NCBI GenBank assembly: GCA_009767595.1
Contig: VSDK01027735.1
Location: forward strand, 546,428 to 610,427
DNA length: 64,000 nucleotides
Source: Symbiodinium kawagutii
Lineage: Eukaryota > Sar > Dinophyceae > Suessiales > Symbiodiniaceae
Direction of reading: 5' to 3'
In this document: positions 21,011 through 33,309 of the stretch, piece after piece
Layout of the letters: the number at the start of each line of letters is the position of its first letter
How positions within the stretch are numbered: position 1 is the stretch's first letter
Translations under genes and position numbers: made by a program
Notes under the pieces: model-generated
What the model saw: only the letters and a program-made list of their open reading frames with translations
Database searches by the model: none
What the model was told of the DNA's origin: nothing

Positions 21011-22162
21011 CTTTGCTAATGCATGTAGGGCGCCCAGATAGATAGATTCAACTGCAAAGTGAGTGCGTGCCAAAACTGCGTGCCGACATGTGTCCCAACG
21101 CGCTGCGTGCCGCGTGCCGTGTGCCGGGGCACCTAAGGTCAGGACGCATCCATTTGTTGGGGAGCGTCCAAGGAGAACCTGCCAGCCATGTGTACGCCGG
21201 GTGTCGCATTCCATGTGCTACTTGAACATTCCATAATTGACCTGCACTACTAGTCCAACTGTTGGAATCTTCATCCAGCTTTTGGTTTGCTGGTAATGAC
21301 CCATCCCAAATGGTTGATACTTATCCGAAGTCTAGAAACAGAAAAGGTCATCGGACAGTTGCCCTGAATTGTGTCCCAGTCAACGCGGTGGACCAGGAAA
21401 CCTTCATCACCGCGATCTTTGTAGATGATCAGAAATGTTCCTATTCACCTGATTGGCTCTTGAGCGAAAAGCAAGATATCATCAAACTGGATCCATCATG
21501 CTCTGGGGTTGTTCTTGGATTTCCTGCACGCCCACCGGGATAAGCAAAAAGTGACAGCTACTGATAACACAGCTGACTGCTGCAATTAATCGTGGAACAA
21601 ATTCCCTGACGTGCATGCCGTCATCCGAATCTTTGAACGACAGGATTTGTTTGCCCCGCGCAGCCAACAAAAGGATCACCTGCGTAAGTGCCATTTGACC
21701 AACATTGTTTGCACGATGGGAATCTGATGGGTTTGACTCTCGACCTGACCTTGGTACTGATTGTTTCTTCTAGGACTTCTGGGTCAGTCAATAGGTGATA
21801 CAGCCTGGAGAGTATGGACTGAACTGGCTTTTGCTGCCATTCAAGGTATGCAATCAACAATCACTGGTTAGTTTGCTGGACGCATCAGCTAGCTATCGTT
21901 GGGGCTCGACAGAACACGAATAGCGACAGATGCTGGGTACTGTGCAAATGCAGTGGACCCTTTAACAAAGGCCCTTTACGAGGGGTTTTGGACTGCGAAT
22001 GATGGACAGAGTGACAATTGAAACCAACAGGAACATGATTCCTTTTCAATTTGGATCGCCAGCTAACCACTATTAACGTCGTTTCTGGCCCACAACCATT
22101 TACTGGATCACAATCGCCAGCTATATCTCTAACTCATTGTTTCTTGGCCACCGGGGCTGCAG

Positions 22163-22235
22163 AGGTGCCCTTCAAACATATGAACATGTCAGAGACGTTT
22201 AGAGTCATTTTCTGCGACCCGGCGGCTTCAGATTC
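22163..22235 (+). CDS. candidate exon, unknown protein
   Basis: Acceptor GGCTGCAG|AGGTGCCC. Reads VPFKHMNMSETFRVIFCDPA then AS. The donor is unclear. The start resembles the exon at 31203 (CTGCAG|AGGTGCC(C/T)TTC), which may be coincidence. Confidence 0.3.
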
Positions 22236-22258
22236 GCCCAAATGGATTACCATAATAG

Positions 22259-22364
22259 AGGGTGGTTTCTTAAGCCACAGGGGATCCCCCAAAATGGTTG
22301 GTTTAGTGCTATAAATGAGTAATGTTGGATGATTTTGGGGGTACCCATATTTCGAAAAACACCC
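22259..22364. mobile_element. MITE family A, copy A8
   Basis: Ends GGGTGGTTTCTTAAGCC and ATTTCGAAAAACACCC in the reverse core orientation (GGTTGGTTTAGTGCTATAA ... GGATGATTTTGGGGGTACCC). No clear target duplication. Confidence 0.7.
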
Positions 22365-22379
22365 AACTTGTCATTGAAT

Positions 22380-23500
22380 GGTATTGGCATTGGCAGAATT
22401 ACACTCCTGCCCCGGACTTCGGCATTACAATGTGAGTGGCTCATTGAACTGCACTTGGTGATTGCACAGTGTTCTTGATTTGCACAGTCAGGGGAGTTCA
22501 AGTTCATCAGATTTCCTCCCTTTCACCGGCCACAAGCTTGTCGGTGGAATGAGCATAGGCGCAAATGCACTTGAATGAAAAGGCTGCGGCGCTGAGAATG
22601 AGTCAACTGGATGGTCAATGACCTTGGATTGCAAGAAATCAAGTTGGTTTTTGTTGTCACATGACGTGGCAAATTTGGGAGACCAAACACTGCCATTGGG
22701 TCGTGTAATTCACGTCCCAACAGCGAATCGCATTTTCGCCACCTTGAATGTGCCATTAGTTTTGGCCAACCACGCTGCTGTGCTTGATAGTTACTAATTA
22801 TCAAACAGTTTTAACAGTAGGATTAATCATAACATCAACGATATATCAGTGATACCTATCTAACAACTAGTGGCCATTATCAACCTTCAACAGCTTAAGT
22901 TTGAGATGTGGCAAACCTATGAGTCATTACCTTTCACAACTGTGAGAGAAGTGACACAACCATTGCCGGCAATTCTCGAGGTGAATGTTGTCAAGCCATT
23001 ATGAATCGCAGGTCAACCACCAGGCAGACATTGGAACCAGCGCGCATGTTTTGGCCATGACTGGCGACTCTAAAGCCCCGATCACAATTCCCAACCATCA
23101 TGAACCATTGTTGATCATGATGAACCATCATCAACCATCAGCAACCATTATCAACCAACTTCAATTATCATCCTTTGCTCTATAACCGTCTCAATAATCC
23201 AGCCATGGTCAACCATTATCCGCCTTGAACTTGACGGTTGTTCACTGATGGTTCTAAAGCATGATCACCAATTACATCACAACCGTCAATCATCATCAAA
23301 CCACCATCAACTCACTATTTGCAATCAGAATCATCAATTCTCATTAGACTTCATCAAACCATCATCAAACTCATTGTTTATTATCATTATCATCATCATT
23401 AATCATCATTAAGCCACCATCATTCATCCATCATTGAACCACCATCACTATCATTGATACTTGGATATCCATCATCGAAGCATCAAAACATCAACGCTGC
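22380..23500. other. intron-like sequence, AACCATCATC-rich on the 3' side
   Basis: No supported gene in 22380-23050. From 23090 to the acceptor at 23508 it is dominated by AACCATCATCAACC motifs. Confidence 0.55.
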
Positions 23501-23508
23501 GCTTTCAG

Positions 23509-23568
23509 GCTGATCCTGGTGTCGTCTACGTCGAGAGGAGTGGGAACCAGGGGAACCAGGCAAAGAAG
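23509..23568 (+). CDS. micro-exon, unknown protein
   Basis: Acceptor CTTTCAG|GCTGAT. Reads ADPGVVYVERSGNQGNQAKK, exactly 20 codons, followed by G|GTTCCC or AAGG|GTTCC as donor. It lies at a sharp switch from AACCAT-rich (left) to ATGGTT-rich (right) sequence. Confidence 0.48.
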
Positions 23569-24000
23569 GGTTCCCTGATGGTTTAATGCAATCAATGGTT
23601 CACAATGGTTATTGATGATTATTATGATTCATTCCCTGATGGTTCATTGATGGTTATTGATGCCATTTCATGGTTTATACTGGTTGATGATGGCGGTTCA
23701 TATTGGTTGAAAGTGGTTCCTGGATGTTTATTGATGTCGAAGTCTAAGTGATGTTTCTATAATTGGTGGTTTTGAGTGATGGACAAGTGATGGTTTATTT
23801 ATGGTTAATGGTTGGTCGCTGGTTAACCATTGACTAGTTAATGGCTAATTTAAGTGATGGTTCATTGATGGTTGTGTGATATTGAAATCACAGCGAATTG
23901 ATGGTGGAGACGTGGTTAATTCATGGTTGGTTGATGGCGAATGGGTGGTTGATGATGGTTAATGGCTTGGTCAATGGTTTGTCGGTCACAGCTAGCCGCC
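23569..24000. other. intron 5' part rich in GATGGTT
   Basis: Dense GATGGTTCATTGATGGTTAT-like motifs with no coding content. Confidence 0.7.
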
Positions 24001-24299
24001 GGTAAAGGAAGGTTAGCACTCAGGGGGCCTGGTGAAACGATGGTTGGTGGTGGTGAAGCTTCACATCCCGTGGATCAACATGAGGTATTTAGTGATGTGT
24101 TCACAAAATCAGTTGAAACCCATGTAAACCCTGTGATTTGTTCACAAGATGAGTGGAAGTTAAGTAAAACCCGCCTGGCAAAATATGTTTCCGATTTAGA
24201 TTGGAAGGTGAGTGATCCCAAGAGAAACTCAGAACTCATATTTTGGAGATTTGCCGCGGTAGGGGGGTTTGACCACTACAACACACATTTTTCATAGCT

Positions 24300-25100
24300 T
24301 CAATCATTCTGGATACTAAGTTGGATTGTCTCCAGTGAAAAACAATCGTGTAGTTTTTGCATGTTTGATGATATCTACGAAAACATATGTTATATGTGTA
24401 TACACGCACTCTGTTTTCCATGGAATTCTTCCATACGACTTGTCTAGTTTCCCCACAAAATATCAGCTCAATAGCCCTCTTGATTGGCCTACCGAACGTT
24501 AACCACTCATGATGGCTTGCTAAATCTTCCTACGCGCCTGTGTAGTCCGAGTTCCAGTTGAGGTTGACGTGATTTCCTCCACACAAGTGCCTCGTGCCAC
24601 ATGCTGAGCCTTGCTTTGGAGGTCCAGTACCAGGAAATTGACGACGGTTGGCTGACCAACTCCCAGTTGCCAGCCAAATTGTTAAAAGCTGTAGAGGTCA
24701 ATCTTGGTCAGCAAAGGAACCACCCCTGTCCCTGCTGAGCGTTCGTGTGTTTCTACTGGCTGGTGATTGGTTTTTGGCTGGCGGTCTATCCTGACCCATG
24801 ACCTGAACTGCCTCGAGACCGGAGACATAGCTCCTCTTCCCTTGCCCAACTAGGCCCGCAACACCAGGAGCTCTCAATGCACAGAAGACGACGAATCACC
24901 TTTGTCCTTCATCGCTGACACGGCCGGCGGTGCAACTTTTCCCTTCAACAGGGGCCCCTCTACCAGTTATATCCTGGTTATAGCATCATACAACCATATA
25001 GACATCATCCTAAACCTTAGATGTAATGATTGCAACTCCTGTTCTGCTCCGGGTTTTCCCTGCTGAGCTCAAACTTTCAAGTAGCATAGCTCCGCCAAAC
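24300..25100. other. unassigned stretch
   Basis: No supported gene. The minus frame at 24507-24701 looks weakly protein-like (SMWHEALVWRKSRQPQLELG) but cannot be assigned. A C-rich patch is at 24730-24960. Confidence 0.35.
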
Positions 25101-25107
25101 TTGTCAG

Positions 25108-25191
25108 GTGTCTAACATTGCCGGTCATCGCGTGCGGGGGCACAGGGGCTTTGGAGCTGGGGATGACGCGTATCCCGTACGGGAACCAAAA
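25108..25191 (+). CDS. candidate exon, unknown protein
   Basis: After acceptor TTGTCAG|GTGTCT it reads VSNIAGHRVRGHRGFGAGDD then AYPVREPK before a stop. A second frame (MPVIACGGTGALELGMTRIP) is also open. GC-rich island; coding is plausible but the frame is undecided. Confidence 0.3.
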
Positions 25192-26042
25192 TAGCCACGG
25201 CAATCTGTTGGCAGCCACTGGTTTGGTGTTACGAAATCCATCTTCGGCCGGCTCCCATGTTATGATTAGTGATTTACACAAGCAAGCGATGGTTGCATCA
25301 TTGAATATGATCAGTTGGAAGCATTCGGTATGATCATTGACGTTTGCCCAACCAATTTCCAGGATTCTGAACATTTGAAGTTGTCCAGTGTTGTTGTCTC
25401 GAGGTACTGGTAAGACTGTTAGCTTCGATGTTTGATCGTTGACACATCTTCATGAACCATGGAAAGTTGTCAATGTTGGTCATTAAATGTTGTGAGTCTG
25501 GTTGATACATGTTCCACACATGTTTATGAACACTTACGGTCAAGGTCGACAGTATTGTGCAAGGATGGTGAACGGTCAAGTATGTTTTATGGTTCAGATA
25601 CCAAGCAGCTTCGACTAAGAACTGATGAGCTTGCTGCTCCGTTCTTGGTTTCACGGAAAATGAACTCACTTGATTGGAACCATCAATAAAACTTCATGAT
25701 AGTGGTTAGATGTGGTTAGTACTAGGCACCAGTTAGAGATAATTTGGCTTGTTCAGGATCACCACCATGAAGTTGAAGCACTTCTCAGCAGTATCAGCCA
25801 TGACAAACCTGGATGAACCGTATTTTTTCATAGTGATGCGAAAGAAAATCCAAAAGAATTCCTGTTGCTTAGCAAGCATTCGCCATCGTTAACCCTTCTG
25901 AACTCTTGGCTTACTCAAGATTACTCAAGCATTAAGCAGCCATATTTCTTGCTTAGTTAATCATTTCAATTCATTAACCATCTCAATGAAGCAGCTCGTT
26001 CAACGCACTTGACACGTGTGCCCACTGGCTAGGTGGTTCCAG

Positions 26043-26113
26043 CACCATACGAGGGTGGCCCAAGCATGTACCACGACTGACCGCGGCCGGCAAACCGCCT
26101 CGTTCCGGCAGTG
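26043..26113 (+). CDS. exon, unknown protein
   Basis: Acceptor GTTCCAG|CACCAT and donor GGCAGTG|GTGAAT. Reads HHTRVAQACTTTDRGRQTAS then FRQ plus two bases. The first base of 26263 completes a Cys codon. Phase 0 in, 2 out. Confidence 0.5.
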
Positions 26114-26262
26114 GTGAATCATGCTATCCGTGCTATGGTGGATATTGGGTTCGTCGATGGATAGTCAAAGGCCAATGTTTAATGATAAGGCTGATGTTAA
26201 TGGTTCATAACGTATGCTGATGGGATGGATGCTAAAGCTGTTATTCCTTCTCACCTTCCCAG

Positions 26263-26348
26263 CCACCGGCCAACAGTCCTCATCAACCCCAATGAGTTTG
26301 TCCAAAAAATGAAGCTCGTGGTGAACTCATGGGCGGCAAATGCCAATG
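26263..26348 (+). CDS. exon, unknown protein
   Basis: Acceptor TTCCCAG|CCACCGG and donor GCCAATG|GTGAGT. Reads RPTVLINPNEFVQKMKLVVN then SWAANAN, phase 2 in and 1 out, in frame with 26043-26113 over a 149-bp intron. No family is recognised. Confidence 0.6.
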
Positions 26349-26399
26349 GTGAGTTCATGGTCAACGAATAGTGATTGATGGTTTTTGGCTGATGATGTT

Positions 26400-27850
26400 C
26401 AGTTCAGGCTACTGAGGAATGTTTTTTACTGCTGCTTGGATTGTGAGCTGGTTGGCCTGGCCTGGCGGGTTGTTCGCCTGGACTGCCCGGAAATGGATTA
26501 CCAGTCATCCCCTTTATTGCGGGTAATATATAAATAAACCTTTACGAGCAATTTGGACCTTAGAATATTGACAAACAAAATCCAGTTGTTTGACAAACTT
26601 TTTGTGGTCCTTTTCAGTGTGGAAGGTGGCAGTTCGGTTCAGTGTGTCCAATGTTGGGAATGGTCATAGAAGAGTGATGTGGCTATTCAGCGCCTTGAGC
26701 TGTGCCAGGTTGTCCTTGTTAATGGTTGGTTTGATGTGATGCAATGTGATCATGTTTGGGAGTTCTAAGGGCCATCTACAAGTCTTTTTCCTCTACTTGT
26801 GGCCTGTCCCTGTCCTGTAAAGAGTCAAAAAGCAGCAAGTGATCCATTTCTGTTCACAAGTACGGCCAAGAAAATTACGTCGACGCACACATTTGTTGGC
26901 TTACAGTATGTGTTTTTGTTGCAACATGCTCTTCACACCACTCAGCACATCAGGATGCTAATGTACAGCGATGCAAGTCCCAGAGAAGCGCTGGATGCGA
27001 CCACCAGATCCACTGGTGAAAGGCACAGTTGATCATAACCAATCTGATAGTCCCAACAATGCCCAGCAAAGCCCCCCTCTGATTGGCGGGAAAATCAAGG
27101 GTTTCCTGTGAGTTTCATCATGAACGGTGAAGTTTTTGTTCACGTGGGAAAACACGTGATTGATATAATCATAGTTTTATGATAGTTTATGGGAAATCAA
27201 TGTGATTTGTGCATATTCAAGATGTTTGGAAGCAGACTAGGACTAGGAAGGATGGGATGATCAGAAACAATCATGGACCCCCCAGGCTAGCTGGGCCAAA
27301 AACCCCGGCTGAAAAGGGCATGGTATATCAATGTGATCATCATCCAGCCTAAACTGTAGCTGTAAGTTCGCAGTTTTGATAGCTGCATGCATTATTGGTT
27401 ACTATGTCCTATTATGATACCATATGATCCCCTTTTTAGGACAGTCAATTTGAAATGAGAGAGAGAAAATGTCCTTTTACATCATGTTACTTACATTGCT
27501 CATTTTGTACAGGCATAATTATATTTGTATAAATGTAGAATTTGGTAGGTAATGAAACTTGTAGTTCTAGATTGATTGCTTCATGCTCTCTCTAATAGCC
27601 GATGAGTTGTGATAATCCACCCCATACTGTTCTACAAATCTTTGCCTGTTTGTAGAAATCTCCTTCAAGGGGGATGACAGAAGACAGACACTGGACTCCT
27701 CCAATGACACAGGATGACAAGGGTGCATACAAAGGAAGGTGCCAGAGCTATTTGCACAAAAATTAAGTGAAGGAAACATCCCAGCGAATTGCTCGGCTGT
27801 TAATTTTGGGCTCTTCACCACACGTGCAGTCAACACAGTTGCGACTTTGT
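26400..27850. other. intron-like sequence
   Basis: AT-rich DNA without a confirmed gene. Open frames at 26799-27032 (+) and 27567-28064 (-) lack recognisable features. Confidence 0.4.
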
Positions 27851-27858
27851 GCTTCCAG

Positions 27859-27910
27859 GCACCAGTTGATGGGTGGTCGTGCTTGGCATCCAACGGTTCA
27901 GGGTCCTCTG
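27859..27910 (+). CDS. candidate micro-exon
   Basis: Acceptor GCTTCCAG|GCACCAG and donor TCCTCTG|GTGAGC. Reads APVDGWSCLASNGSGSS. The phase does not fit 26263-26348 directly. Confidence 0.33.
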
Positions 27911-28159
27911 GTGAGCAACTGTCAAGTATCATCCAGCTAAAAACGGCTGAATATGTGGTGAAGCTATCAAAGTATACATACTGAGATGGCAAGCAACAAG
28001 CACAAGTATACCTTTTCACAGCCATATCTGCCAGTAAATAATAACAGATCATGCTGGACCGCAAGAAATACGGGATGATCTAGAACTATGCCAAATCACA
28101 CCAGTGGATAACATCAAAAATGCAGTGTTGAGTCTCCTGGTTGTCACCAACGACCAACG

Positions 28160-28320
28160 ATGATCACACCGATACTTTGGCCATCGCTCACAACGGGAAG
28201 CTCTATGCGCATGACTCGACCCCTCGGTTTCCTCGGGAAAAGAAGCGGGGCTCGCTGTGGAAATGGCGGAAAGGCCATCTCCGTCGAAGCCAACCTACAA
28301 GATGGGCTGGTGGTTGGTAG
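28160..28320 (+). CDS. candidate exon region, frame undecided
   Basis: GC-rich stretch with two open frames, one reading IAHNGKLYAHDSTPRFPREK, the other RCGNGGKAISVEANLQDG. The boundaries are not clear. No family is recognised. Confidence 0.28.
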
Positions 28321-28507
28321 TAATGAGAGATCCAGGTGTTAATAAACCACCAGCAGGTGAACCATAGATAGGTGGTGATTTACCATCAAATATTGGGGGG
28401 GGGGTGCATGGGTTTTCCAATATGGAGCCAACGTGGCGTCAAAACATTTTGTAGCTACAGTTGATATCCTTCCAGATTCCACTCCCATCCTTCCAGATTC
28501 TGATCAT

Positions 28508-28595
28508 TGGGGTACCACCAAATCATCTTGTTTTTGATCATGCATAGTAATAAACCAACCTTTTTGGGGGTTTCCTATGACTTGAGAAACCTCCA
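28508..28595. mobile_element. MITE family A, copy A9 (left end truncated)
   Basis: Core AAATCATCTTG ... AGTAATAAACCAACC and right end TATGACTTGAGAAACCTCC. The left terminal repeat is missing. Confidence 0.7.
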
Positions 28596-28862
28596 CCTGT
28601 TTACCACCTGCTTGCCGTACCAGGATGCTGTACACCTCGTTGGTCCTCAACTTTTGCTGTTCAAGGCCGGGCTAAATCTGCCCCAAGGGCCTTCTCAACG
28701 AAGCGTGACGCGTGACGCGCGGTTCCGGCGCTCATGGCGTTGCCGGTGGCGGTGGCTGTGCTGGCTATGCTGGGATCCAGCATGGCATTGAAGACCAAGG
28801 ACACCAGGCCGTTGAGAAAAAGCAGGTTGCCTAGATTTTATATCTTCATAGTTGTTTCCAAC

Positions 28863-28974
28863 GCAGCAACAACAGCAACAACAGCAGCAACAGCAACAGC
28901 AACAACAACAACACCAGCGACAGCAACAGCAGCAGCAACAGCAACACCATCATCAACAACAACAGCAGCAACAA

Positions 28975-29005
<31 letters not shown>

Positions 29006-29135
29006 AACAGCAGCAACAACAGCAACAACAACAGCAGCAACAACAATAACAGCAGCAACAAGAGCAAACAACAACGACAACAGCAACAGCAGCAGCAATA
29101 GCAACAGAAACAACAAATGCAACAGCAACAACCAC
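28863..29135. repeat. (CAA/CAG)n microsatellite
   Basis: Mixed CAA and CAG trinucleotides, giving poly-Q, poly-T/A and poly-L frames that are artefacts. A GC-rich, possibly coding patch (VAVAVLAMLGSSMALKTKDT) lies just upstream at 28730-28830. Its boundaries are not supported. Confidence 0.92.
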
Positions 29136-29315
29136 AAGCACAAGGATAAGCACGAGAACCAACCACAACAACCCCCACAACCCCCGCAACAACATGTTTC
29201 AGGGCTGCATCTTACAACGGTGGAGTACCACTTGGGGACCTTGACCGGCCTGGGTCAATGGTGACCGGATGATCAACCATATTAGTTGAAAGTGGTTAAT
29301 AAATGTTAATAATAT

Positions 29316-29413
29316 AGTGGTTTCTCAAATTTGGGGACCTAAAAAATGGTTGGTTCATTGCTAGAAATGGTGAATGGTGATTTGGGGTTACCCCTATGAC
29401 TTGAGAAACCACC
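29316..29413. mobile_element. MITE family A, copy A10
   Basis: Ends AGTGGTTTCTCAAA and TATGACTTGAGAAACCACC, flanked by ATAT at 29312-29315 and 29414-29417. Confidence 0.83.
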
Positions 29414-29419
29414 ATATGT

Positions 29420-31195
29420 ATTAAATGGTGGCTAAAGGCTTATGATGGTGGTTGATCATGGTAAAACATGTTTCAGAATGGTTATTATGGTTGATAATGG
29501 TTTCTCATCGTTAATTATCATCAATAGTGATTAATGGTCAAGAATGGTCAAGAGTGATTGATAATCAATCTTGAAACTAATAGTTGATAATAATGATTGA
29601 TTGCTTGATACTCGATAATGATACTGTTGCAATGGTTAATGATAGTTGACAATGATCAACTAATGGTTGGAAGTGGCTGGTAATTAGTGGTTGTTAGTGG
29701 TTAGTGATGGTTGATTATGGTCCATAGTCATTATTCATCCTTGGGACAGCGTTCAGTGTGTGAGTTGGCAAGTTTGAGCCGTACCCAACAGACATCAAGA
29801 AACGAGCGTCATGGGAATAGGGTTCTTCCGTTGGGCTTTTGAGTACCCCTCAAGGAATACATTCATGTGGACACAGCAACAGAAATGCACTTTATGATTC
29901 GTGTACAAGGAAACCATCAAATCTGCGGTCGTTAGAATTTGACACCAACTGATGAGCCATGCAAAAGAAGGTAAAGCCACACTGATCGGCCACTGGCAAT
30001 CCATTCTATCACTATCATCAAGCAGTGCTTGCATTCAACATCCTGGAACCACAATGAACCATACAAAGAAATGAATATGAAGTGTATATGTACGTATCTT
30101 CAAAGCTTGTTCATCGCATAAACCAACACGACAAATTTCAAGAGCCGTTGTCTATTCTTGGATACCGGGCTAATATTTCCATCTCAGAAACTGGCCTCTC
30201 CATGGCAGGGGCGATTGCAAGATCTTTGCCATGTGGGACTACCATCCCAGCAAGGCCGATCTCGCCGTTCTGGAAAACGGTTGGTCGTTTTTTTCCTGTT
30301 TTTGGCAAGTGGGAACGAGTTGATCAACTGTTGACGATTAAATGGTTGTTCCAAGCAGATAATATCAACCAGATACCCATCTATCAACCTTGCTATTATG
30401 TAGGAATCATCATTGTTGTCATTGTCATTCCTAGAATGATCTATGTTTCTCATCATTATCGGCAAAGACACCGTCATGCAGCATCATGAGTTCATTGATT
30501 GTCACTCACGACCTGTTTGGTTTATGGACGACAGCATCATTGTTCACTATCACAGTCCATTATTGTTTTCCAGCATCCGTATCATGTTCTATCCTGATCA
30601 CCGGTGTTCATTGAGTAGCACAATCAGAATAGTCATCAAATCAGCGCTATTTGTCAGCATCGGTGTCCACATTTCCTACACCACTATCAGGGCCATCTTC
30701 TTGGCAATATGTTAGTCATTTATCAGCATAAACATTGACATTGATCACAATCATTATCATTCAATGTGTTTTGGTTGATCAACATGAAGCCTCTACAATT
30801 CAAGAGGTTTCTTCAGTTTCTTAGAACATCATGGATCGTCGCATGTCTCATCGCCTCGGCATGATCTATCCACCTGTCCGGACATCAACCATTGCTGGGC
30901 ATTGGAGTGAGACATGTAGGTTGCCACGCAAAATACACCTACAGTAAATGATAGTACTTGTAAATCACATTAAGACACCATCAATACTATGTGATAGATC
31001 ATATTTAATGATAATAAATGTAACGTTCCCGCAGCAAACTTGAACAGTAGAAGGTCCATTTCTAGCATTCAGTTGTCCAGAAACACATCATGTGCCTCAT
31101 GAATGGCAGGGCAGGATGACCATTATGTGCTAGCTGTTATCTCATCGCAGGAGGGGCATCGCCCAAAGGACATGTGCCGTTGCCCCTGTTGCGCT
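29420..31195. other. intron-like sequence
   Basis: ATGGTTGATAATGG-rich up to 29740, then mixed AT-rich DNA. No supported gene up to the exon at 31203. Confidence 0.5.
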
Positions 31196-31202
31196 TCTGC
31201 AG

Positions 31203-31310
31203 AGGTGCCTTTCTTCATCCAGAAGGACCTGGAGTCCTGGGCCAAACATTCCCATGGCCGATGTGGCAGCCCTGTGTCTGGGCACTGGCAGTTGAGCCAG
31301 GATCCAGAGG
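31203..31310 (+). CDS. exon, unknown protein
   Basis: Acceptor CTTCTGCAG|AGGTGCC and donor CCAGAGG|GTGCGG. Reads VPFFIQKDLESWAKHSHGRC then GSPVSGHWQLSQDPE, phase 1 in and 1 out. It may belong to the glycosyltransferase gene that follows, but the phase does not fit 32013 directly, so an exon would be missing. Confidence 0.5.
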
Positions 31311-31682
31311 GTGCGGGATGCCCGTTAAAGGGCCTTTAATAAGGGGGAGCGAAGCCAGGAGCTAACCTGGGTTCTAACCACATGCTGGCCATGTTGAGTT
31401 GGGGAGGTAGAGGTCCCATGTTTCTGAGCTGTGGGCAATTGACGGACGCCAATTCTGATCAAGCATTGCACGTGTCCCTCACAACTATGACAAGATTACG
31501 CAGATAAACATCCATGACTAACACAATGGTTTGGGAGAATTCGATCTACTCCCCTTGCTTACTCCCCACTTTTGTTAGGGATGACCTATGAGGAACCATC
31601 ATGCTAATTCTGACTATGATTATATAGTTACCATTCTTGGAGAATGACCAATGAATGGTAATGTACCATTTTTAGGTTATAT

Positions 31683-31784
31683 GGTGGGGGGTTCTCAAAA
31701 TGGGGGACCCCCAAATCATCCTTTGTTAGCCAATTCTAGTCATACATCAAAACTTAAGGAGGTTCGCTATTTTGAGAAACCACC
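31683..31784. mobile_element. MITE family A, copy A11
   Basis: Ends GGTGGGGGGTTCTCAAAAT and GCTATTTTGAGAAACCACC. Flanking ATAT (31679-31682) and ATAC (31785-31788) differ by one base. Confidence 0.75.
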
Positions 31785-32012
31785 ATACAGTAACCATCAT
31801 GAAATCGCCCTGATAACCATAGTTACCTCGGGGAATAACCTATCATACCCTGCTGAGCTGCATGTGGTTTCGCGTGGTTGAATGTGCTTTACCTATGAAC
31901 TAAACATTGTGATTGGTGTAGCTGATTTCCAAGGTTTACCTAAAAAAGGAAACACTTTTCCACTTTCAGGTGAGCTTATCAGAGTCAAGGGTGATCCACC
32001 ATGATCTCTCAG

Positions 32013-32181
32013 AAGCCTCGAATCCTTGAATCATGTCTCACTATCGGATGGACGAGTCGCTGGTTGGGTCGCCACGTCCTGTGAGGTGCTGCTGAACCAC
32101 ACCAATATCAAGGACTACATCCCCGACCTCCCAGCTGAATATTTCAGGCTGGGCCATGCTGATGTGGTGCCATTTGCCCAG
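32013..32181 (+). CDS. exon of a glycosyltransferase-like protein (1)
   Basis: Acceptor TCTCTCAG|AAGCC and strong donor GCCCAG|GTGAGT. The 169-bp open frame includes LSDGRVAGWVATSCEVLLNH and TNIKDYIPDLPAEYFRLGHA, phase 2 in and 0 out. With the three following exons it resembles capsular-synthesis/GT32-type glycosyltransferases, in which a pre-motif region precedes SDxxRY and GG. Those enzymes transfer sugars from nucleotide sugars, usually in the Golgi. The family call is from motif memory, not a search. Confidence 0.65.
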
Positions 32182-32510
32182 GTGAGTCTTCCAAGGATGA
32201 GCATTGCTTGAGGTCGATGACTTGGTAATTCCATGGTCAGTTGTCAGTTTGTTTGGTGCCGTGCCCCTGGGATAAACGTAAGGATATGCACACGGTGAAG
32301 TGTGGTGAAGAAATGTGTTGTTTGGGGGTACAGCACACGTGAGGCAGGCAAGAAACCTGGTTACTGAACTGGGGTTTACAGCTGGGATGTTCCAAATGCT
32401 GTTTACACATGAGCCATGAACTGGCCGTAAGATTTTGGTAATTAGTTGTGATGATTAGTATTGGTCAGTACATTAGAAGTGAGCAGTCCAACTCGCAGCT
32501 GACAATATGT

Positions 32511-32629
32511 GGCAGTGGGTCAAAACCCTTAGTCCCCCTGGTTCCCCTATCATTAACCATTGTTTTCCCACTATTATTGTTGGTCATTTTCCCCCATTAG
32601 TTGGTTGGTTGACTGCTTGACCCATAGCC
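32511..32629. mobile_element. MITE family B, copy B2
   Basis: Ends GGCAGTGGGTCAAAACCC and GCTTGACCCATAGCC, flanked by ATGT at 32507-32510 and 32630-32633. Related sequence (TATCCCCTACTATTGTTAC ... GTTGGTTGGTTGATAT) continues to about 32720, as in the longer copy B6. Confidence 0.83.
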
Positions 32630-32634
32630 ATGTA

Positions 32635-33170
32635 TAGTTGGTATATCCCCTACTATTGTTACTTATTTTACCTATTATTAACCATTAATTAGCTAGTTAA
32701 CCATTATTGTTGGTTGGTTGATATTGAATAAATTAACCCCATACCTATTAAACAAAAATCCTCCAGTGAATCGGTCATTACCTCGGCCGATGAAATCATC
32801 CAACAACTGCCTGGTGGACGAAGCTACCAACCAACAAGGATGGCCTGCCGGTCACTGATCAACCAGCAGTGGCCATCACCATCGGTTTGTGGCGCCATGT
32901 TTAACCAACACATATCCAAATGATTTGCTACCAAAAAGTGGTTTTATGATGGTATGATTACGCAAGTTTGTAACATATAAGATGTATAAACAATCTTGGT
33001 TATAAGGATCACATGGTCAAAACATTTTGTTAAACATCAATGCTATGAGGTTTTGTGAACCATTCTAGATGGTTGCTGCTTAAAACAAAATGATAGTTAC
33101 CATGATTGTTAACACCATAGTTATAGATGGTTTTGTCAAAGCATTTTGCTAAGCATCAATGTTATCCATT
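32635..33170. other. intron-like sequence
   Basis: Intron between glycosyltransferase exons. AT-rich, with GCATTTTG and ATCAATG repeats. No gene is seen. Confidence 0.5.
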
Positions 33171-33176
33171 ATAGAT

Positions 33177-33307
33177 GGGTGTTTCTCAAAATAGGGGTAC
33201 CCCTAAATCATCCATTAATAGTCATTTACAGTAAATCATCCATTAATAGTCATTTACAGTAATAAACCAACCATTTGTTGGGGCTCCCTCTGGCTTGAGA
33301 AACCACC
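33177..33307. mobile_element. MITE family A, copy A12, abutting an exon
   Basis: Ends GGGTGTTTCTCAAAATAGGG and CTGGCTTGAGAAACCACC with AGAT duplicated at 33173-33176 and 33308-33311. A 28-bp unit, AAATCATCCATTAATAGTCA plus TTTACAGT, is duplicated in tandem at 33205-33232 and 33233-33260. The AG of the right target duplication is the likely acceptor of the next exon. Confidence 0.87.
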
Positions 33308-33309
33308 AG

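Noticed and set aside
21930..22000. VDPLTKAL peptide resembling the end of a copia RNase H
   Set aside because: Only eight residues match and no other RNase H motif is seen upstream. Too little to call a remnant.
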